A DNA stretch of 64,000 nucleotides from Salinisphaera sp. T31B1 (GTDB lineage: Bacteria > Pseudomonadota > Gammaproteobacteria > Nevskiales > Salinisphaeraceae): the NCBI RefSeq assembly GCF_040361275.1, contig NZ_APNH01000002.1, positions 928,837-992,836 on the forward strand. The letters are read 5' to 3'. The notes beneath the pieces were generated by a model. It saw only the letters and a program-made list of their open reading frames with translations, did not search any database and was not told the DNA's origin. The translations under genes were made by a program, and so were the position numbers. Of the stretch, positions 37,707-47,369 are shown one piece after another; position 1 is the stretch's first letter, and each line of letters opens with the position of its first letter.

Positions 37707-39194
37707 GTGAAACCGGCACGCCTGAAACTGGGTTTCGACCACTACTGGGCCGCGGTGCAGCGCGTGATCGGCGTGCTGCTGATCTTCTTTTCGGCGGCCA
37801 TGCTCATACCGGCGATGATCGCTCTGGCTTACGGCGACGGCGGATTCGAAGCGTTCGTGCAGAGCTTCGGCATCGGTCTGGCCGCGGGCCTGTTGCTATG
37901 GGTGCCGGTGCGTCACGTGCATCGCGACCTGAGAATCCGCGAAGGCTTTCTCATCGTCACGCTGTTCTGGCTCGTGCTCGGCCTGTTCGGGGCCTTGCCG
38001 TTCGTGCTCGCCGCCCGACCGGAGATGACGTTCACCAACGCGGCCTTCGAGTCCGTCTCCGGGCTGACCACCACGGGCGCCACTGTTCTGACCGGGCTCG
38101 ATACCCTGCCGCACGCGATCTTGTTCTGGCGCCAGCTGCTGCACTGGATCGGCGGCATGGGCATCATCGTACTGGCCGTGGCCATTCTGCCGATGCTGGG
38201 CGCCGGCGGCATGCAACTGGTCAAGGCTGAAACACCCGGCCCGATCAAAGACGACAAGCTCACACCGCGTATCAAAAAGACTGCCGCTTCGCTGTGGTGG
38301 ACCTACACCACGATCACCCTCGCCTGTGCCGCCACCTACTGGGCACTGGGCATGGAGCCCTTCGATGCCATCACGCATGCGTTCGCCACCCTGGCAACCG
38401 GCGGGTTTGCCAACTATGACACCAGTCTGGCGTATTTCCAGAGCGATGCGATTCTCGTCGCCGCCATCGTGTTCATGGTCATCTCGGGGGCCAGCTTCTC
38501 GCTGCACTTTCTGAGTTGGCGCACCGGCAGCCTCCGGCCGTACCTGCGCAACCTCGAATGCCATACCTATCTGGCGATCCTCGGCACCACCAGCTGTCTT
38601 GTCGCCGTCGTGCTCTATGTTCAAGGCATCTTCGAGATGCCCGGCGAGGCCATGCTGCAGGCTACTTTTCAGGTGGTATCGATCATGACCGACACCGGCT
38701 TTGCCAGCACCGATTTTTCCGTCTGGCCGAGCTTCGTGCCCGTACTGCTGATGCTCATTGCGTGCATTGGCGGCTGTGCGGGCTCGACGTCGGGCGGCAT
38801 CAAGATCGTGCGGCTGGTACTGCTGATCAAACAGACGCGACGCGAGCTGCTCGGGCTGATCCACCCAAGTGCGACCTTCTCGATCAAGCTCGACGATCGC
38901 GTGCTCTCCGATCGAGTCGTGAAGGGCGTCTGGGCCTTCTTCTTTCTATATGTCGCCGGCTTCGCGGCCATGGTGCTGCTGCTGATGGCGCTCGGGCTGT
39001 CTGGGCTGACCGCGTTTTCGGCTGTGGCTGCGTGTATCAACAACATGGGCCCAGCGCTGGGTGCGGCCGCATCCAACTTCCTGCCGATCGATGCGCCAGC
39101 GAAGTGGCTGCTGATCGTGGCCATGATCGGCGGCCGCCTGGAGATATTCACGCTACTGGTGATCTTTACGCCAGAGTTCTGGCGGCGCTGGTAA
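37707..39194 (+). CDS. trkH: Trk-type potassium uptake channel subunit TrkH
   Basis: The inner-membrane potassium-translocating subunit of the Trk system. About 495 residues with the four repeated pore units of the family; selectivity-filter-like stretches are SGLTTTGATVLTGL, FATLATGGFANYD, MTDTGFASTD and INNMGPALG. GCAGSTSGGIKIVR, a TrkH hallmark, is present. The start is uncertain: GTG at 37707 agrees with the length of E. coli TrkH, but the frame is open upstream and contains an ATG at 37599. The gating partner TrkA is not in this window. It converges on kdpE with only 11 bases between the stops. Confidence 0.92.
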   Translation: MKPARLKLGFDHYWAAVQRVIGVLLIFFSAAMLIPAMIALAYGDGGFEAFVQSFGIGLAAGLLLWVPVRHVHRDLRIREGFLIVTLFWLVLGLFGALPFVLAARPEMTFTNAAFESVSGLTTTGATVLTGLDTLPHAILFWRQLLHWIGGMGIIVLAVAILPMLGAGGMQLVKAETPGPIKDDKLTPRIKKTAASLWWTYTTITLACAATYWALGMEPFDAITHAFATLATGGFANYDTSLAYFQSDAILVAAIVFMVISGASFSLHFLSWRTGSLRPYLRNLECHTYLAILGTTSCLVAVVLYVQGIFEMPGEAMLQATFQVVSIMTDTGFASTDFSVWPSFVPVLLMLIACIGGCAGSTSGGIKIVRLVLLIKQTRRELLGLIHPSATFSIKLDDRVLSDRVVKGVWAFFFLYVAGFAAMVLLLMALGLSGLTAFSAVAACINNMGPALGAAASNFLPIDAPAKWLLIVAMIGGRLEIFTLLVIFTPEFWRRW

Positions 39195-39205
39195 ATTCGA
39201 GCGGA

Positions 39206-39889
39206 TCAGCCCTGCGGCTGGCTTGCCAGGCGATAGCCGACGCCAGGCTGACTGACGATACGCCCGGGATGGTCGCCGGCATCGGTCAGCTTCTTGCGCA
39301 GCCGTTGAATATAGACCCGCAGATAGGCCGTATCATGCGCATGCCCCGGCCCCCATATCTGGTCGAGACACTCGCGATGGGCCACCAGCTTGTCGCGATG
39401 CTGCATCAGCAGGCGCAGCAGCTCGAACTCCTTGGGCGTGAGCTCGAGCCTGCTTTCACCGAGCCGCACCCCGTGATCGGCCGGATCCAGCGTCAGCTGA
39501 CCGGCCACCAGTCGACCCCGTTCGTCGCTGCGCCAGGCCTTGCGCCGGAACGCACGGATACGGGCCGCCAGCTCGCCGAAGTCGAACGGCTTGGTCAGGT
39601 AATCGTCCGCACCGTTGTCCAGCGCACGGATCTTTTCCGCCTGCGAGTCGCGTACCGAGAGCACGATCAGCAGCGCCTGGCTCACCCCGCGTATGGCGGG
39701 CACCAGTTCCTGGCCATCAAGATCCGGAAGGCCCAGATCCAGAATCACCAGTTCCGGACGCCGGGCGCCCAGCAGGCGAAGCCCTTCGGCCGCGTCGACC
39801 GCCTCGACGACGTCATAACCTTCGATCTTGAGGCCGATGCGCAAAAAACGGCGGATACCATCGTCATCGTCGATCACCAGTGCTTTCAT
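39206..39889 (-). CDS. kdpE: KDP operon response regulator KdpE
   Basis: The OmpR-type response regulator that activates kdp transcription when potassium is limiting. A receiver domain (ALVIDDDDGIRRFLRIGLK, phospho-acceptor Asp in LVILDLGLPDLDG, lysine in LTKPFDFGEL) is joined to a winged-helix DNA-binding domain (LTPKEFELLRLLMQHRDKLV, then LRVYIQRLRKKL). 227 residues from ATG 39889, which overlaps the kdpD stop as ATGA; an in-frame GTG at 39901 would add four residues. It is the last gene of the kdp operon. Confidence 0.95.
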   Translation of the reverse strand: MKALVIDDDDGIRRFLRIGLKIEGYDVVEAVDAAEGLRLLGARRPELVILDLGLPDLDGQELVPAIRGVSQALLIVLSVRDSQAEKIRALDNGADDYLTKPFDFGELAARIRAFRRKAWRSDERGRLVAGQLTLDPADHGVRLGESRLELTPKEFELLRLLMQHRDKLVAHRECLDQIWGPGHAHDTAYLRVYIQRLRKKLTDAGDHPGRIVSQPGVGYRLASQPQG

Positions 39890-42558
39890 ACCGCCGGCCA
39901 CATCATTTCGATGACCGTGCCCCGTTGGTCGGACGGAGCGACGGCCCGGATCGAGCCATTCATGAGCTCGACGAGTTCCTTGCAGATCGAAAGACCCAAT
40001 CCCGAACCGCGAGCGTCCTGATCGGCATTTCGCACCCGGTAGAACAGATCGAATATACGGTCGCGTTCGACCGCCGCCACGCCGGGCCCGTTATCGATGA
40101 CGCGCAGCATCAACTGCGCGCCGCATGCCCGGCTGGTCACGGTGATCTCGCAGTCCGGACCGGCATATTTGATCGCATTCTCGATCAGGTTGGCCAGAAC
40201 CCGTCTGAACAGCAGCGGGTCGGCGCGCAGCGCGCGCGCATCGGTCGCCAGGGCGTAGTTTATCGGCCGCCGCGCCACGCCGAGCGAGGCATGGGCGGCT
40301 TCGACCTCTTCACGGATATCGCAGACCCTGATTTCCGGACGTAGCGCGCCATAGCCCAAACGCGTCATGTCGAGCAGATTCTGCACGAAGCGGTCGAGTC
40401 GACCGGTCTGCTCGACCACACCGTCGAGCAACTCCTGACGGTCGAGCGCCGACAGTTCGTCGTGGCGATCGCGCACCAGCGCGGCGCTGCCGAGAATCGA
40501 GGCCAACGGCGTACGCAGGTCGTGGGAAACCGCCGACAACAGCGTCGCCCGGAGGCGCGCGGTCTCCTGGGCGAACTGGGCGGACTCGATCTCGGCGCCG
40601 AGGGTGATTCGGCTCAGGGCTACCGCGCTCTGATCGCGTACCGCATGCAGCAGGCGCTGCTCTTCAACGCCCAGCCGGCGGTTGCGGTCGGCGAAGGTGA
40701 TACCGATTACCCCCAGCACGGAGTCGGAGCCGCGCATCGGAAGAAAGTACCAGCGACAGTTCGGCAACGTGCCGGTGCCACGTCCGGCTGCTTCGTTGTG
40801 ATCGCGCGCCCAGCGTGCCGTGGTGTAGTCCAAATCGATCAGCCCTTCGCTGCCGGCATGGCCGGCCACATGTGCCAGCCGATCCTCGGCGCTCGGATAC
40901 AGCACGACACTATCGCCGTCGAAAGCCGCATCCAGATATTCGGTGATCGCCCAGGCCAGGTCATCCACGCCCACCGCGCCAGCGATACGTCGGGAAAAAT
41001 CGTAGAGACGCGCGTTGCGCTCCTCGGAGCCGCGGATCAGGGCCATCTGATCGCGTACCCGCGCGGCCTGATTGCCGGCCAGCAGGGATACGATCAGGAA
41101 CGACAGCAGGGTCAGAACATCGCGACGCTGGTAGACCGTGAACGTGTATTCGGGCGCGGTGAACAGAAAATTGAACATCAAGAAGCTGGTCAAGCTCGTC
41201 ACTATCGCCGCCGCGATGCCGCGTCGTACCGCAACCACCAGCACGGCACACATGAACACCATGGACAGCGCACCGGTCTCCAGTACGAACGACAGCGGCC
41301 AGGCGACCGTGCCGGCAACCGCCGATGCGATCGCGACATACAGCAGGTCGATGCGCGACGGCCAAAGCGTCGGTGCGGTCAGCCGAGGCAGGATACGTCC
41401 GGCCTTGGTCGCTGTTCTGTCCGCAGCCGCCAGCGTGACGACGAACTCATCGGCTTCGCGCATGAGCGCACTGCCGAGCGACCGACGGAACGCCAGCCAG
41501 CGCAGCCGGCGCGTGGACCGGCCGACCAGTATCTCGGTGACGTTGTGGGCCCGGGCATAGGCCTTGATTTCGTCGACGAGATCGAAACCGGTGATCGTGG
41601 CGATCTGGGCGCCCAGCGTCTCGGCCAGGCGCAGCGCCTCCCGCGTGGCACGGCTTTCACCGCTGATCGCTGTACCGCGTTTGACGTGTGCCACGATCCA
41701 CGAAGCCAGACGGCGCTCGGCCAGGCGCTTGCCCAGACGTACCAGCACATCGGCTTCGCGGCCATCGCCCACGACGACGAGCAAACGCTCGTGCGCGGAC
41801 CAAACATGGCCTTCGGCACGGGTGCGCAGATGCGTACGGACGTCAGCATCCACGCGCTCGGCGGCGGCGCGCAGTGCGATTTCCCGCAAGGCAGCGAGGT
41901 TGCCCGGCGAGAAGAAATGCTCGACCGCGCGCGCGGCCTGCTCGGGCACGTAGACCTTACCGGCATGCAGGCGCTGGATCAGCTCATCCGGCGGCAGGTC
42001 GACGACCTCGATCTGGTCGGCCTGTTCGAGAACCCGGTCGGGCACGGTCTCACGTACGCGTATGCGGCTGATCCGGGCCACAACATCGTTGAGCGATGCC
42101 AGGTGCTGAACATTGAGCGTGGTGAACACGTCAATGCCGGCTTCGCGCAGCTCCTCGATATCCTGCCAGCGCTTGTCGTGCCGGCTACCGGGGATATTGC
42201 TGTGGGCCAGCTCGTCGATCAGCGCCAGGTCCGGGCCCGCAGCCAGGATGCCGTCAAGATCGAGCTCCTCGAACTGACGGCCGCGATAGCGGATCCGGGT
42301 CAGCCCCAGCGCGGGAATGCCTCGCACGAGCCGGGCGGTCTCCTCGCGGCCGTGGGTCTCGACAACGCCGATCAGTACATTCGTGCCGGCATCGGCCAGC
42401 GCACGCGCCTCGGCCAGCATCTCGTAGGTCTTGCCCACCCCGGGCGCGGCGCCGAGAAAGATCTTGAGCTGACCGCGCCGGCGCGAAGCGCTTACCCGGT
42501 CGGCCTGCTCGAGCAGCGCATCGGGATCAGGACGGGCGTCGGCGTGATCGGCGTTCAT
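39886..42558 (-). CDS. kdpD: Osmosensitive potassium channel sensor histidine kinase KdpD
   Basis: The membrane sensor kinase for low potassium or osmotic stress, phosphorylating KdpE. The 890-residue protein shows the complete family layout: an N-terminal KdpD domain with a Walker A-like FLGAAPGVGKTYEML, a universal-stress-protein-like domain (about residues 250-370), four membrane segments (about 400-510), a GAF-like region, and a C-terminal kinase with the His box SAVSHDLRTPLASILGSA and the ATP-binding N and G boxes (NLIENAIKYAG, DNGPGVA, GSGLGLSICKEL). It overlaps kdpE by four bases and starts nine bases after kdpC. Confidence 0.96.
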   Translation of the reverse strand: MNADHADARPDPDALLEQADRVSASRRRGQLKIFLGAAPGVGKTYEMLAEARALADAGTNVLIGVVETHGREETARLVRGIPALGLTRIRYRGRQFEELDLDGILAAGPDLALIDELAHSNIPGSRHDKRWQDIEELREAGIDVFTTLNVQHLASLNDVVARISRIRVRETVPDRVLEQADQIEVVDLPPDELIQRLHAGKVYVPEQAARAVEHFFSPGNLAALREIALRAAAERVDADVRTHLRTRAEGHVWSAHERLLVVVGDGREADVLVRLGKRLAERRLASWIVAHVKRGTAISGESRATREALRLAETLGAQIATITGFDLVDEIKAYARAHNVTEILVGRSTRRLRWLAFRRSLGSALMREADEFVVTLAAADRTATKAGRILPRLTAPTLWPSRIDLLYVAIASAVAGTVAWPLSFVLETGALSMVFMCAVLVVAVRRGIAAAIVTSLTSFLMFNFLFTAPEYTFTVYQRRDVLTLLSFLIVSLLAGNQAARVRDQMALIRGSEERNARLYDFSRRIAGAVGVDDLAWAITEYLDAAFDGDSVVLYPSAEDRLAHVAGHAGSEGLIDLDYTTARWARDHNEAAGRGTGTLPNCRWYFLPMRGSDSVLGVIGITFADRNRRLGVEEQRLLHAVRDQSAVALSRITLGAEIESAQFAQETARLRATLLSAVSHDLRTPLASILGSAALVRDRHDELSALDRQELLDGVVEQTGRLDRFVQNLLDMTRLGYGALRPEIRVCDIREEVEAAHASLGVARRPINYALATDARALRADPLLFRRVLANLIENAIKYAGPDCEITVTSRACGAQLMLRVIDNGPGVAAVERDRIFDLFYRVRNADQDARGSGLGLSICKELVELMNGSIRAVAPSDQRGTVIEMMWPAV

Positions 42559-42567
42559 GCACGTAGT

Positions 42568-43122
42568 CTATTGAATCCTATCCAGGGCGAGATTGAGTTC
42601 CAGCACGTTGACCACCGGCGCCCCGCCGATGGCCCGGGTCCAGCCCTGCTCGGTATGCTCGTCGATGAGTGCATACAGCGCTGCCCGGTCCAGGCCGCGT
42701 GCGCCGGCCACCCGCCCAACCTGGTATCTGGCCGCAGCGGTGGTGATATGCGGGTCCAGCCCGGAGCCTGAAGCCGCCACCAGGTCGGCCGGCACCGGGC
42801 GCTTGGCGGTCGCGCCGACACGGACAGCGATCTGCTGTGCGCGTTCGGTGAGCCTGGCGCTGACAGGCGACAGGTTCGAGCCGCCGGCCGCATCGGCGGC
42901 GTAGTCCACTGCCGAAGGGCGCGGCCAGAAATAGCTGTCCTCGACGAATGCCTGAGCGATGCGCGACGAACCCACGATACGCCCGTCGCGCTCGATCAGA
43001 CTGCCCTGGGCGCTGGCCGGGACGCCGATTCGTGCAAAAGCCAGGATCACGGCCGGATACGCGATACAGCAGATCAGCAACGTCACGCCCATCAGCCGCA
43101 GCGTGGTGACGATATCTTTCAT
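42568..43122 (-). CDS. kdpC: Potassium-transporting ATPase subunit C
   Basis: The single-pass KdpC subunit of the KdpFABC pump, 184 residues. One N-terminal membrane helix (LRLMGVTLLICCIAYPAVI) precedes the periplasmic domain with the family's SRIAQAFVEDSYFWPRPSAVDY and GSNLSPVS, then LVAASGSGLDPHIT. It lies 10 bases after kdpB and 9 bases before kdpD. Confidence 0.95.
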   Translation of the reverse strand: MKDIVTTLRLMGVTLLICCIAYPAVILAFARIGVPASAQGSLIERDGRIVGSSRIAQAFVEDSYFWPRPSAVDYAADAAGGSNLSPVSARLTERAQQIAVRVGATAKRPVPADLVAASGSGLDPHITTAAARYQVGRVAGARGLDRAALYALIDEHTEQGWTRAIGGAPVVNVLELNLALDRIQ

Positions 43123-43132
43123 GACACAGCTC

Positions 43133-45226
43133 CTAGGCCAGTCCGGCCATGGTCAATACGACATCGATGAGCTTGATCCCCACAAACGGGGCCACGAGTC
43201 CGCCCAATCCGTAGATCAACAGGTTGCGGGACAGTAGTTCGTCGGCGGATACGGCACGATAGGCCACGCCGCGCAGCGCGATCGGCACCAGCGCCGGGAT
43301 CACCAGCGCGTTGAAGATCACCGCCGAGAGAATCGCCGAACGCGGGCTGGTCAGGTCCATGACGTTGAGCGCGCCGAGCTGGGGCAGAGCGACCACGAAG
43401 ATTGCCGGCAGGATCGCGAAATACTTGGCCACATCGTTGGCCACGGAAAAAGTGGTCAGCGATCCTCGGGTCATGAGCATCTGCTTGCCGACCTCGACCA
43501 CGCTGATCAGCTTGGTCGGACTGGAGTCGAGATCCACCATGTTGCCCGCCTCCTTGGCCGCCTGCGTGCCGGTATTCATGGCCACTGCCACGTCGGCCTG
43601 GGCCAGCGCCGGCGCATCGTTGGTACCGTCGCCGGTCATCGCCACCAGGTGCCCCTTGGCCTGATAGTCTCGGATGAGTTCGAGCTTGGCTTCCGGCGTG
43701 GCTTCGGCGAGAAAGTCGTCGACTCCGGCCTCTGCGGCAATGGCGGCGGCGGTGGTCGCGTTGTCGCCGGTGATCATCACTGTTTTCACGCCCATTCGAC
43801 GCAGCTCGGCGAAACGTTCCTTGATCTGCGGTTTGACGATGTCCTTGAGGTGGATGACGCCGAGCACGCGCTCGTGGTCGGCCACGACCAACGGCGTGCC
43901 GCCGGCTTCCGAGACGCGGCGGACCGTGCGATCCAGCGCGCCGGGCACCTGCCCACCCTGGTTGTTCACCCAAGCGGTGATCTGCGAGGCAGCGCCCTTG
44001 CGAATCGGCCGGCCATCGAGATCGACACCGCTCATCCGCGTGGCCGCCGAAAACGCGATCGCTCGACCACCGATCGATTCGATCGTACGCTCCTCCAGGC
44101 CATACCGTTGGCGCGCGAAGCTCACGATACTGCGCCCCTCGGGTGTTTCGTCGGCCAGCGATGCCAGCTCGGCGGCCTCGGCCAGGTCGCGTTCGACGAC
44201 CCCGGGCATGGCAACGAACGCATCGGCCTGACGATTGCCGAAGGTGATCGTGCCGGTCTTGTCCAGCAACAGGATATCGGCATCGCCGGCCGCCTCGACC
44301 GCGCGACCGCTCATGGCGACGACGTTGCGTGCGCCCAGCCGGGCCATGCCGGCAATGCCGATCGCTGCGAGCAGCGCACCGATGGTGGTCGGGATCAGAC
44401 ACACCAGCAACGCCACCAGTGTAGGCACATCGATGACCGCGTCGAAATAGCCGGCCAGCGGATACAGGCCGATACAGACCATCAGGAACATCAGGGTGAA
44501 GCCGGCGAGCACGATCGTCAGCGCGATCTCGTTGGGCGTTTTCTGCCGGTTCGCGCCTTCGACCATGCCGATCATTCGATCGAGAAATGACTGACCGGGC
44601 TCGGTCGTGACCTCCACGACGATCGCGTCCGACAGCACGCGTGTGCCGCCGGTGACCGCCGAGCGGTCGCCGCCGGATTCGCGAATCACCGGAGCCGATT
44701 CGCCCGTGATTGCGGACTCGTCCACCGAGGCGATGCCTTCGACCACGTCACCGTCGGCTGCGATGGTCTCACCGGCCTCGACGAGAATGCGATCGCCCTT
44801 TCTGAGTTCGGGCGCCGCCACCTGTTCGGCGAGTCCGGCATCGCACAGACGCCCATCGGCGGGCAAACGGCGGGCGGTGAGATTGCGACGAGCACCGCGC
44901 AGACTTGCCGCCTGGGCCTTGCCGCGCGCCTCGGCGAGCGCCTCGGCGACATTGGCCAGATAGACCGTACCCCACAGCGCGATCGTCAGTGCCGCGAAAT
45001 AGCCCGCGGAGCCGGCGGCCGCGCCGCTGCCCAGCAAAGCCACGATCAGATATAGGGTGGTGAGCACCGCCCCGATTTCTGTCACGAACATCACCGGATT
45101 GTTGATCATGCGACGTGGGTCGAGCATTCCTAGGGCAGCGACCAGCGCCGACGGCACGGCCCGGGTATCGAGAACGGGGCCGCGCGGTTTGTCCGGCGCG
45201 TCGATGGTCTGGTTGTCCTCACTCAT
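43133..45226 (-). CDS. kdpB: Potassium-transporting P-type ATPase, catalytic subunit B
   Basis: The ATP-hydrolysing, phosphorylated subunit of the Kdp pump, 697 residues. P-type motifs are intact: actuator ITGESAPV, phosphorylation site [13 protein letters not shown], and hinge [17 protein letters not shown]. The membrane helices [11 protein letters not shown] and [15 protein letters not shown] match KdpB. The gene starts two bases after the kdpA stop, so coupled translation is likely. Confidence 0.97.
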   Translation of the reverse strand: MSEDNQTIDAPDKPRGPVLDTRAVPSALVAALGMLDPRRMINNPVMFVTEIGAVLTTLYLIVALLGSGAAAGSAGYFAALTIALWGTVYLANVAEALAEARGKAQAASLRGARRNLTARRLPADGRLCDAGLAEQVAAPELRKGDRILVEAGETIAADGDVVEGIASVDESAITGESAPVIRESGGDRSAVTGGTRVLSDAIVVEVTTEPGQSFLDRMIGMVEGANRQKTPNEIALTIVLAGFTLMFLMVCIGLYPLAGYFDAVIDVPTLVALLVCLIPTTIGALLAAIGIAGMARLGARNVVAMSGRAVEAAGDADILLLDKTGTITFGNRQADAFVAMPGVVERDLAEAAELASLADETPEGRSIVSFARQRYGLEERTIESIGGRAIAFSAATRMSGVDLDGRPIRKGAASQITAWVNNQGGQVPGALDRTVRRVSEAGGTPLVVADHERVLGVIHLKDIVKPQIKERFAELRRMGVKTVMITGDNATTAAAIAAEAGVDDFLAEATPEAKLELIRDYQAKGHLVAMTGDGTNDAPALAQADVAVAMNTGTQAAKEAGNMVDLDSSPTKLISVVEVGKQMLMTRGSLTTFSVANDVAKYFAILPAIFVVALPQLGALNVMDLTSPRSAILSAVIFNALVIPALVPIALRGVAYRAVSADELLSRNLLIYGLGGLVAPFVGIKLIDVVLTMAGLA

Positions 45227-45228
45227 GA

Positions 45229-46902
45229 TCAGGCACTCCCGGCCAGATGCTCGGCCATCGGGCCGAGTACACCCAAAGGCATGAACAACAACGCGCCGAC
45301 GATGAGCACGGTGCCCAGAAGGATCGCGGCAAACAGCGGCGTGTCGACCCGAAACGTGCCGGCACTTTCCGGCGCGCTGCGTTTGGCCGCCAGCGAGGCA
45401 ACGATGGCCAGCGGCGCAATGATGGGAATGAAACGTGCCAGCAGCATCACCACGCCGGTCGCGATGTTCCAGGCCACGGTGTTGTCGCCTAGGCCTTCAA
45501 AGCCCGAGCCGTTGTTGGCAGCTGCCGACGAGAACTCGTAGACGATCTCGGACAGACCGTGGCTGCCGGGATTGGCGGTCGTGGCCGCGCCCCAGCCGGT
45601 GACCACGAACAGCGCCGTGCCGCCGACAATGAACAGTGGATGCGCCAGCAGCGCGAGCGTGGCGAGTTTCATCTCCCTGGCCTCGACCTTGCGGGTCAGG
45701 TATTCGGGTGTGCGCCCGACCATCAGCCCGGCCAGGAACACGGCTACGATGATGAATATGAACAGGTTGATGAAACCCACACCGACCCCACCGAAGGTCA
45801 CGTTCAGCCACATGCCGATCATCGGCATCAGCCCCGTCAACGGATTGAGCGAATCGTGCATGGCGTTGACCGAGCCGTTTGATGTGGCGGTCGTCGACAC
45901 CGCCCACAGCGGGCCGGCGGCGCCGCCAAAGCGCAGTTCCTTGCCCTCCAGGTTCGGGGCCTCGGCCACTGGCAGATCTGCGAACGCTCGAGTCGGGGCC
46001 TGTTCCGTGACCACCGCCGCCGCGCCCAGGCCGATGAACAGCGTCAGCATGACGGCAAAGATCACCGTCGCGTGACGCCTGCGCCCGGTCATACGGCCGA
46101 ACATCCACACCGTGGCCATCGGGATGAGCAGGATCGCCACATTCTCGACGATGTTGGATACAAAGCCCGGGTTTTCGAACGGATGGGTGGAATTAGGACC
46201 AAAGAAGCCGCCGCCGTTCGTGCCCAGCTGTTTGATCGCAACCACCGCTGCGACCGGCCCCCGGGCAATGATCTGGGTGAGGCCTTCCAGCGTGTGCGCC
46301 ACAGCTGCACCCTGCAGCGTCATCGGCACGCCGGTCATCACCAGCAGCGGCGCCACGATCATCGCCAGGGGCAACAGGAGCAACACCGTTGCTCGCCATA
46401 CGTCGCGATAGAAGTTGCCAAGCGTGGCGCTGCCGGCCAGGCCACGGCAGAGCGCGACCACCGCCGCGATGCCGGTGGCCGCGGACACGAACTGCAACCA
46501 CATGATCGAAAAGAGCTGCGTGAAATAAGACAGCGACTGCTCGCCTGAATAGTGCTGCAGATTCGTGTTGGCCGTGAAGCTCGCCGCGGTGTTGAAGGCC
46601 AGCGAGGGCTCGAGTCCGGCCTTGCCGTCCGGGTTGAGCGGTAACACGCCCTGGCTGACGAAGATCAGATAGGCCAACGTGAACATGGCCAGATTGAACA
46701 AGAGCATCGACAACGCATAGCCCTGCCAGCTCTGTTCCGTGTCGGCGGCCGAACCGAACAACTTGCCTGCCGCCCGTTCGAACCCCTGACGTGCGCGCCA
46801 CATTCGGCCGGGCTGCATCGCCCAGGCCATATAGCGACCCAAGGGCACCGACAGCGCGATGGCCGCGCTCAGAACCCCCAGCGGGAGTAACCACTCATTC
46901 AT
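45229..46902 (-). CDS. kdpA: Potassium-transporting ATPase subunit A
   Basis: The potassium-selective channel-like subunit of the pump, 557 residues with about ten membrane segments. The four selectivity regions are recognisable, for example [37 protein letters not shown] and [12 protein letters not shown]. It belongs to the same superfamily as the nearby TrkH. Its start lies 12 bases after kdpF. Confidence 0.97.
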   Translation of the reverse strand: MNEWLLPLGVLSAAIALSVPLGRYMAWAMQPGRMWRARQGFERAAGKLFGSAADTEQSWQGYALSMLLFNLAMFTLAYLIFVSQGVLPLNPDGKAGLEPSLAFNTAASFTANTNLQHYSGEQSLSYFTQLFSIMWLQFVSAATGIAAVVALCRGLAGSATLGNFYRDVWRATVLLLLPLAMIVAPLLVMTGVPMTLQGAAVAHTLEGLTQIIARGPVAAVVAIKQLGTNGGGFFGPNSTHPFENPGFVSNIVENVAILLIPMATVWMFGRMTGRRRHATVIFAVMLTLFIGLGAAAVVTEQAPTRAFADLPVAEAPNLEGKELRFGGAAGPLWAVSTTATSNGSVNAMHDSLNPLTGLMPMIGMWLNVTFGGVGVGFINLFIFIIVAVFLAGLMVGRTPEYLTRKVEAREMKLATLALLAHPLFIVGGTALFVVTGWGAATTANPGSHGLSEIVYEFSSAAANNGSGFEGLGDNTVAWNIATGVVMLLARFIPIIAPLAIVASLAAKRSAPESAGTFRVDTPLFAAILLGTVLIVGALLFMPLGVLGPMAEHLAGSA

Positions 46903-46914
46903 GGCCCGGCTCTC

Positions 46915-47007
46915 CTAGAATCGTTCAGGACGAACGATCACGTAGACCAGATAGGCCAGACAGCCCACCGTGGCCGCGATCACCACCCAACCCAGTAGGG
47001 CGTCCAT
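46915..47007 (-). CDS. kdpF: Potassium-transporting ATPase subunit F
   Basis: A 30-residue, single-helix membrane peptide (MDALLGWVVIAATVGCLAYL and then a short basic end, VRPERF) directly upstream of kdpA, which fits KdpF, the small stabilising subunit of the KdpFABC complex. Its ATG overlaps the stop of an even smaller upstream frame as TGATG, so translation of the two is probably coupled. The ribosome binding site of its own is weak. Confidence 0.88.
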   Translation of the reverse strand: MDALLGWVVIAATVGCLAYLVYVIVRPERF

Positions 47008-47087
47008 CAGATGCGCCCGCAGATATGAACGAACACGGCGAGTGCGGCAAAACACACAGGCCCCAGACCAAACATCAGTAGCGACAT
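47007..47087 (-). CDS. 26-residue hydrophobic leader peptide upstream of kdpF
   Basis: ATG 47087 follows CAGGAGACACGGCG, a good ribosome binding site, and the 26-codon frame encodes a hydrophobic peptide beginning MSLLMFGLGPVCFAALAVF and ending in CGRI, enough for one short membrane helix. Its stop overlaps the kdpF start by one base (TGATG), whereas kdpF itself has only a weak site. It is therefore either a translated leader that delivers ribosomes to kdpF or an additional small Kdp component. No family is recognised. Confidence 0.6.
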   Translation of the reverse strand: MSLLMFGLGPVCFAALAVFVHICGRI

Positions 47088-47138
47088 CGCCGTGTCTCCT
47101 GGACATGGATTCCGATGCCTGAATGTTGGAGCGTGCAG

Positions 47139-47160
47139 GCGTATCAATGCGATACGCATT
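47139..47160. promoter_or_regulatory. Overlapping dyads in the kdp promoter region
   Basis: GCGTATC (47139-47145) with GATACGC (47151-47157), and AATGCG (47146-47151) with CGCATT (47155-47160), form two nested inverted repeats about 55 bases upstream of the kdp leader frame, in the 282-base gap shared with the divergent DUF815 gene. A KdpE or repressor site is possible; it does not obviously match the T-rich E. coli KdpE site. Confidence 0.35.
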
Positions 47161-47369
47161 CACGGTCCCCCATATAAACAAGCGATAAACGACCGGTCGG
47201 AGGGGCTGGCCGGCCGCGTCATCCCTGAGCGAGGCCCGGCGGCCTGCAGTGACTGACCCGCCGGGCTGCGTATGACGGGCCACGACCGACAGCGGCGCGC
47301 CTCGGCCGAGAATGTGTCGGTCACGCGCTACGCCTTCTCGGCGGCTCGTGCATTGGCTACACTGGCCGG

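Noticed and set aside
40462..42771. Open frame of about 770 codons on the plus strand
   Set aside because: Antisense to kdpD and kdpC, both of which have complete, conserved motifs; the plus-strand translation has none.
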